Below, piece after piece: positions 58,101-64,000 of a DNA stretch of 64,000 bases; within the stretch, counting starts at the first letter, position 1, and every line of letters begins with the position of its first letter. This stretch comes from Syngnathus acus (taxonomy: Eukaryota; Chordata; Actinopteri; Syngnathiformes; Syngnathidae). The DNA lies in assembly GCF_901709675.1 (NCBI RefSeq), contig NC_051097.1, positions 1,433,039 through 1,497,038 of the forward strand, given 5' to 3'. Under the pieces are notes generated by a model that was not told the DNA's origin, did not search any database, and saw only the letters and a list, made by a program, of their open reading frames with translations. Both the position numbers and the translations under genes were made by a program.

Positions 58101-59027
58101 GAGTTTTTGATTATGAAAATCTCAAATGCTCACTTTTCCTAAGCTTTAATACAGTTGAAAGGGCGTCATGCTGTTGCTACTATTGAGATGCCGTCTTTAT
58201 TGATCACGTACTATTTATTTAGTTAATACCGAAAGTAGAGATAATCATTTGGGATTCTCAAACCATAGTATATCAATTTGACCAGTAGTTATATAAAGTC
58301 AACAACTGGTTTATTTTTTAGCTGCAAGTGTAATTCAAATCTGAGTGAATTTGATCCTCACATTGTGGATTTTCTTTCCTGATATAAATAGTACCTGGCC
58401 ATTACTGTAAAGGTGTAAAAGCAATAAAGATGGAGTGGTGAACAAACTAATTGAAGTTTGTCATTTTGTTATTTTCTGGGGCGCGGGGTGTAATCTCCAA
58501 GACAGTGATAAGACCTTTATTATTTCGTTTTACATACCATACCATCACTGTCAGGTGAAAACGTTCTTAATGCAAACAAAATCAACATGTATGTTTATAA
58601 ACTTCATTTGCCAAATGACTGTTCAACCCTTCCTTTTGCTGCACGGTAATCCAAAAATAAACAAAAAATGAAGGACATTTATGCACAAATGTAAGTTGTT
58701 CAGTAAACATTAAATGTAGTTTCAGTTAATTTTTTAAAACCACTTCACTTTTAGTTTAGTTATTTGAATTTCGTTACTTTTTGTTAATTACAATAACCTT
58801 GGTTCGTACATCCATAGTCTTTGGAACGTTTGTGTAATTGTTTTAATGAAATGGCAACGGCAACAGCTCCACTTCCTCAAGCGATAGCGTGTAATCATGC
58901 AATCCACTAATCAGCTATGTCAGAAGGAGCGCTTGTACCGTAGTATTGGTTAATGCTGTCAAAAACACAGTCCGTCGGATTAATGAGTGAGATTATGAAC
59001 ATTTCTCAGTTCTGGGGAAAGTGTATG
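55164..59027. other. zer1 3' UTR and intergenic DNA
   Basis: After the zer1 stop there is AT-rich DNA without any recognisable exon or transposase. Small fragments of the (ATCC)n-type repeat are seen at about 56690-56740 and 57500-57570. An AATAAA at about 58423 is too far to assign with confidence. The zer1 polyadenylation site is not determined. Confidence 0.45.
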
Positions 59028-60140
59028 TACCGTATTTTCCGCCCTAAAAGGCGCACCGGGTTATAAGGCGCACCTTCAATGAACGGCCCATTTTAAAACT
59101 TTGTCCATATATAAGGCGCACCGGATTATAAGGCGCATAAAATAGAAGCTATACTGCATCAAACTGAGGTTGACTAGGGTTGCGGTATGCATCCACTAGC
59201 CAATAACCAACGAGCCCTCTGTAAACAATCGCGTTTCTCAAACGATCTCCTATAAAATGATCAGAACTGACTAAAGTTCGATCTAACGCATTGGTACTAC
59301 TTACCTATGTTTCCCTTCCATATCGATCCGTAGATTTACTCGAAACATTAACAGAGCAGCCTATTTTGACATGAAATAGCCTGGTACGTATAGCAGCTAT
59401 CGCAATAGCATTAGCCATCCGCAAAGTCTCACGAGCCTCAGCTCGCAATCTCCCATGAGCCTCAGCAAAGTGTAAACAATCGCGTTTCTCAAACAATCTC
59501 CTATAAAATGATCGGAACTGACTAAAGTTCGATCTAACGCATTGGTACTACTTACCTATGTTTCCCTTCCATATCGATCCGTAGATTTACTCGAAACATT
59601 AACAGAGCAGCCTATTTTGACATGAAATAGCCTGGTACGTATAGCAGCTATCGCAATAGCATTAGCCATCCGCAAAGTCTCACGAGCCTCAGCTCGCAAT
59701 CTCCCATGAGCCTCAGCGAAGTGTAAACAATCGCGTTTCTCAAACTATCTCCTATAAAATGATCGGAACTGACTAAAGTTCGATCTAACGCATTGGTACT
59801 ACTTACCTATGTTTCCCTTCCATATCGATCCGTAGATTTACTCGAAACATTAACAGAGCAGCCTATTTTGACATGAAATAGCCTCGCGGGTACAACAGCT
59901 ATTCGGTGACGCCCCCTGACTACAGTTGCCGTAATGCTGGGAAGCGATGCGACCTTGTAATTTACTAGTCGTACTAAAACGTACTGAAACATTTTGGCAG
60001 AGCACTGTGTACAACCAGTATGGATCAACAAATTCATCAGTTGATCCATATATAAGGCGCACTGGCCTATAAGGCGCACTGTCGGCTTTTGAGAAAATTT
60101 TAGGTTTTTAGGTGCGCCTTTTAGGGCGGAAAATACGGTA
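59028..60140. mobile_element. TIR element family 2, copy C, with three 251-bp satellite units
   Basis: The ends are the same as copy B (TACCGTATTTTCCGCCCTAA and its inverse). Units start at 59220, 59471 and 59722. The unique left and right parts are nearly identical to copy B. Length 1113 bp, which is 2117 minus 4 x 251. It ends 218 bp before the sh3glb2 start codon. Confidence 0.95.
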
Positions 60141-60358
60141 GTTAGAAATCGTGTTTCATCGTGTCACTGCCGTCGTGACTTGTAACTGGATGTGCTGTCT
60201 CTTTAAACGCAGGGCGGAGAGTCGATTTCCAATTGTGGATGGGGTAGATTACTGCTTTAGTCTGATGCTACATCATCTCATCTGACTCTGACAGAGGATT
60301 CCCTTTGCGGGGAAGCAACCAACGAGCCTCCTGTGCAAAATCAGCTCAGTCCAGCAGC

Positions 60359-62386
60359 ATGGATTTTAACGTAAAAAAACTGGCTTGCGATGCGGGGGTC
60401 TTTTTTACCAGGGCGGTGCAGGTAAGCAAAATCATGCACACCCCTGCAGGACCACTCATCGATTTACAGTCAGTGGAACTGCATTTAGCGTCGGGCCTCT
60501 GCTCGGTCTACCTCTAAGTGCGACGTTGTAAGGAATTTGTGTTTGTGGAAATACAAAACCAGTAATGTATTTTCGCTTCACGGGTAGCACTGTAAGATGA
60601 TGAAGGTCCCTCCAACCTCCATCTATTATTGATAAACGTGAGGGTTACAAGTCACGTGATTCGACGCTCTGCTGCCCACCGTCAACAGGAAGCTCCAAAA
60701 CTCTACAACGCCAATGTCTGACCCAAAATAACGTACACTTAACACACGCACACGAAAACGGAAGACATTTTAAATGACTAACTTTAAATTCATCAACAGT
60801 ACATACTTCCAGATAAAAACTTAAAATGCATGTAGTATACCGCTTTATATTGCGGGGGTTGCGTTCCAGCCCCACGTCTGAAAATCCGCGGTATTGAGAG
60901 ACCAGGTTCGCTAGTCTTACAACTTCAAACACGTTTACACTCATTATAACGCTCAAATTTACACTTTCGAAGTTCTTGCTCATTTGCACAGTTCTCCAAA
61001 TAAGATGCAAAATGTGTTTGCTTCAAGGGGTTTCATTAGTCACTCTCGGTTAAAGTTTACTTAAAAAAAAAAAACACCTCACCACACTGCACTTTGCAAC
61101 GATCAACTCCCTGACGACCTCATTCATTATGTCATTGGACAGAATGTTCTATTTTAGAGTGGCCACATCGTAATGTCACAAGGCGCATCCAATAGGAGAG
61201 GGACTGGCAGAGTGATTTCAGCTGTTTTGACAGTTCTGTTAAGACTCTTCCTTAAAATATTACAAAAATGCCTTTAAACTGAAACATGAAACAAAATGAA
61301 ATAAAATGCATATTACAATACCATACAATAAAAAGTCCACCAGTTTAATCTTATTTTATACATCTTAGACATCCATCAATCCATCCATTTTCTGTACCGC
61401 TTTGTCCCCACGGGGTTCACGGGCATGCTGGATCCTATCCCAACAGTCATCGGCCAGAAGGCAGTGGACACCCTGAACTGGTTGCCAGCCAATTGCAGGG
61501 CACACAGACGAACAACCATCCGCACTCACACCTAGGGCCAATTTGGAGTGCTCAATCGGCCTTCCAAGCATGTTTTGGGGATGTGGGAGGAAACCGGCGT
61601 GCCCGGAGAAAACCCACGCAGGCACGGGGAGAACATGCAAACCCACAGAGGGAGGGCCGGAGGTGGAATCGAACGAGTACCCTCCTAACTGTGAAGTGGA
61701 CGTGCAAACCAGTGCGCCTGCATCTGAGACCGTTAATGTAAATTGTTGTTTTGGTAATTAAAAGCCTACAAACATTACTTTAACATACACAAAGCTGGGG
61801 CCTATCATCCACATCCATCATGACATGATTGCAGCAGCGTTAGATGTATTGTCTTGGCATCGTCTCTCATCCAGTCAGATACTCAACCCACTTCATCTGA
61901 CTCCTCTCAACGCAGAGGAGCAGTGGCTCTTTCCTGAAACTTTTTTCATGATCGAACTCCTCACCCTACAATAGTGCACACACATGTAGAGGAAACTAAA
62001 TGCGTCTGTTTGTATTCACTACACTGACAGTTTACCACTACAAGGTTAGGACTGTGCATAAACCAATAAATTGTCTTCTCAGCAGACTGATGCAGACTCT
62101 GCACCACTGCAGATAGACCCAAGAGCCTGCCTGTTGATCTCCCACTACTAAGAAATGATTGATTGATTCATTCATTCATTCATTCATTCATTCATTCATT
62201 CATTCATTCATTCATTCATTCATTACCCTGGAATATGTTTCTAGTTCACAGAAGAGAAGTTGGGCCAGGCTGAGAAGACTGAGCTTGATCCTCACCTTGA
62301 AAATCTGATCACTCGGGCAGACTGTACCAAGAATTGGACTGAAAAGATCTTGAGACAAACGGAAGTGCTCCTGCAGCCAAACCCAA
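60359..62386 (+). CDS. sh3glb2: SH3 domain-containing GRB2-like endophilin B2, exons 1-2 (gene continues beyond window)
   Basis: Exon 1 is 60359-60421 (21 codons) and exon 2 is 62245-62386 (47 codons plus one base). Both have GT donors in phase and encode the first 68 residues. The exons read MDFNVKKLACDAGVFFTRAVQ minus its last residues across the splice, then FTEEKLGQAEKTELDPHLEN and KNWTEKILRQTEVLLQPNP. FFTRAVQ and KNWTEKILRQ fit SH3GLB2 better than SH3GLB1 (which has a MNI N-terminal extension and KIWTEKIMKQ). These residues form the amphipathic helix H0 and the start of the N-BAR domain, which binds and curves membranes. The SH3 domain must lie to the right of the window. The gene follows zer1 as in human 9q34. 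Confidence 0.93.
60820..60905. repeat. Degraded Tigger/pogo-like fragment (sh3glb2 intron 1)
   Basis: ATACCGCTTTATATTGCGGG, then TTGCGTTCCAG and AAAATCCGCGGTATTGAGAG, the usual sequence of a Tigger-like left end with one terminus only. Confidence 0.5.
61370..61720. repeat. Interspersed repeat copy (sh3glb2 intron 1)
   Basis: It begins CATCAATCCATCCATTTTCT, then TTCACGGGCATGCTGGATCC, GAACTGGTTGCCAGCCAATT, GGGGATGTGGGAGGAAACCG, GAGAAAACCCACGCAGGCAC and GAGAACATGCAAACC. This is the most complete uninterrupted copy in the window. Confidence 0.8.
62167..62224. repeat. (TTCA)n microsatellite at the sh3glb2 exon 2 acceptor
   Basis: About 14 perfect TTCA units end 20 bp before the exon 2 acceptor AG (62243-62244). 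Confidence 0.95.
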
Positions 62387-64000
62387 GTAAGCACTCTCAT
62401 GGTTTTCAGTGAAAAAAAATTACATTAGTAGTCCTCACTGAGGACTTGAGAGACACCAGCACCTTGCTGCTCATCAGTGCTGTTTTCTTGATGTAATATA
62501 TTTGCCTGACAGAAGCTTTACTTCATTCACCTTTATCGGAAGGAACCCTTTTGGTCTTTGAGGAAGACACACATTTTTTAATAAAATAGAATAGAATAGA
62601 ATAGAATAGAATGCCTTTACGTATTGTGATTGTACAACAGCTATACAGCGAAATTGCTCCGTTGGTGCTTTGTAGGGGGCAAAGGGGTGTGGAACATAGA
62701 GTCGCATAACATATATAATAGGCATATATAAGGAGGACAGTATAGAATTTAACTTTGCCCACCGGTGCAGGATTGGAATTGTTGGACAAGTGAGACAGCA
62801 CACTTTGATTGCGTAATCCATCTCACATGAGCTCAGTCTGTTGTTTTTTTTGGTATGCACAGTATGGTTTTCACTTTGCATTTTTTAAATGTTCTTGAAC
62901 CTATGTATCATTAGAGTTTTTTTAATGCAGTGCCGTTTGAGGGAAGTGGTGGTCACAAACGTGCACTCAGATTTTGAAAATCTTTTGATATCATGGACGC
63001 AAGGAACATGCTGCAGGTGTATAATTTACAATGAGAGAATATTTGCAAAAACAATTGCGTTGATCTGTTTGAACATTAAATATCATTTTAGTGTATTCCT
63101 TTTATTAATGTTGGAAATGATTCAAATATCATTTTATTCACTTTTTATGTTTTACACGATGTGCCAACTTCATCGGAATTGGGGTTTCGATTCAGCGCTG
63201 TTCATAAATAGATAGTTCCCCCCCCCCCCCCCATCAGTCATAAAAACTGCATGGGCTAATTATGTCAAGAAACTTCTTTAAGTGTTTTTTCTTTAATTGG
63301 GCTTGACTGTGTTGTTAATTATCAAACCTGTCCAAGATTATCTGTCAAAATAGACAGGAGAAACAACATAGTATATTAAAACTTCCCCATTGTGCTTAAA
63401 AAGAGGAAAATAAATAGAATCTTCAAGTTCAACGGAACTATCCTCAACAAATCTACTGTACAGGATAAACAAGTTTATGCACAGTATGAGCAGTGAATTC
63501 AGTGATTCTTCCACATCCCACTGTAGGGAGTCTGCATACTTGTACCACATTTTAAGCACCATTGAGCTAGAATACAGGCAGACAGGCAGGAATAGGAACA
63601 CAGTGCTAGAAAAGTGTATTATTAACCATGTACTTGTTTTAAACCCCCCCCACCCCATGCTTCAGTTGACCACACTGGTGAGTTCTGCCTTTATTTTCTA
63701 ATGTAAGATACTGTATATAGTATAATAACTAAAAAGTATAACTGGGAAATGCCCTTTTTCAATTGTTTCAAAATGAAGAGACAAAAAAATTCAATATTTC
63801 ACTGAGGTGCATCGTTGACTTCTAAATGTAGTTCCAAGTGTACTTATTAAGACTAAAAGAATTCCAAGAAATTTGTCAAATAACAATCTGCCCAAGCAAT
63901 CTTTGTCAATCTTGTGTCAAGCGAGCCGTATGTAGGAGACCACTATCTTAGTGGAACCTTTAACTTCTTTTCTTATACGTGTGTGTGTGTGTGTGTGTGT
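62387..64000. other. sh3glb2 intron 2 (partial)
   Basis: No further sh3glb2 exon is found to the end of the window. The stretch holds a short (GAATA)n run near 62588-62611, a poly-C run near 63217-63231 and a (GT)n tract at the very end (63978-64000). Nothing else is recognisable. Confidence 0.5.

Noticed and set aside
57855-58142. 95-codon frame between zer1 and sh3glb2
   Set aside because: No recognisable domain, no splice context and no similarity. It is in AT-rich intergenic DNA.
63477-63701. A third sh3glb2 exon near the right edge
   Set aside because: None of the frames near 62900-63900 encodes the expected continuation of the BAR domain after PNPS.

Overview
The window is vertebrate genomic DNA and almost certainly comes from a teleost fish. 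It holds four spliced protein-coding genes with GT-AG introns, set in a dense layer of fish-type transposable elements: Rex3, L2/CR1-type LINE, Tc1, piggyBac, hAT MITEs and a tRNA-derived SINE. I assembled each exon by hand from conserved protein sequence, splice sites and codon phase. The three complete genes give uninterrupted reading frames of 456, 400 and 784 residues. A fourth gene runs off the right edge.

Layout. (1) 293-7643, minus strand: smyd1, a muscle SET/MYND lysine methyltransferase, 10 coding exons including a 39-nt in-frame cassette exon. Its introns carry a foldback element, a probable solo LTR and a decayed piggyBac. (2) 7644-18028: the region between two head-to-head genes. 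It holds a pogo-like MITE, an interspersed repeat split by a hAT MITE, an apparently intact Tc1 element (Tc1-A), and a second Tc1 (Tc1-B) that is split by a large TIR element, itself split by a 5'-truncated LINE. (3) 18029-38405, plus strand: tbc1d13, a Rab GTPase-activating protein, 12 coding exons. Its introns hold a Rex3 retrotransposon, hAT elements, satellite-bearing TIR elements and a rearranged Tc1. (4) 38406-41594: 3' UTR and intergenic DNA. (5) About 41672-55163, plus strand: zer1, an N-degron receptor of a CUL2 ubiquitin ligase, 15 coding exons and a probable non-coding first exon beside a 76-bp CT tract. (6) 55164-60358: intergenic DNA ending in a satellite-bearing TIR element. (7) From 60359, plus strand: the first two coding exons of sh3glb2 (endophilin B2). 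The order tbc1d13 - zer1 - sh3glb2 matches the neighbourhood of these genes on human 9q34.

The four genes do not form a pathway. The most unusual material is the repeat layer. Two related families of TIR elements share the outer bases TACCGTA. Family 2 elements carry an internal satellite. Two sister copies 8 kb apart (51049-53165 and 59028-60140) differ in length by 1004 bp, exactly four 251-bp units. A third, older, inverted copy has a 243-bp period. Family 1 elements carry a 118-bp internal repeat in two of four copies, and one of those has a LINE inserted in it while the sister copy preserves the empty site. In the genes, smyd1 has a tandemly duplicated splice acceptor whose distal use would add an in-frame stop, and zer1 has a partial duplicate of its exon 12 embedded among transposon fragments.
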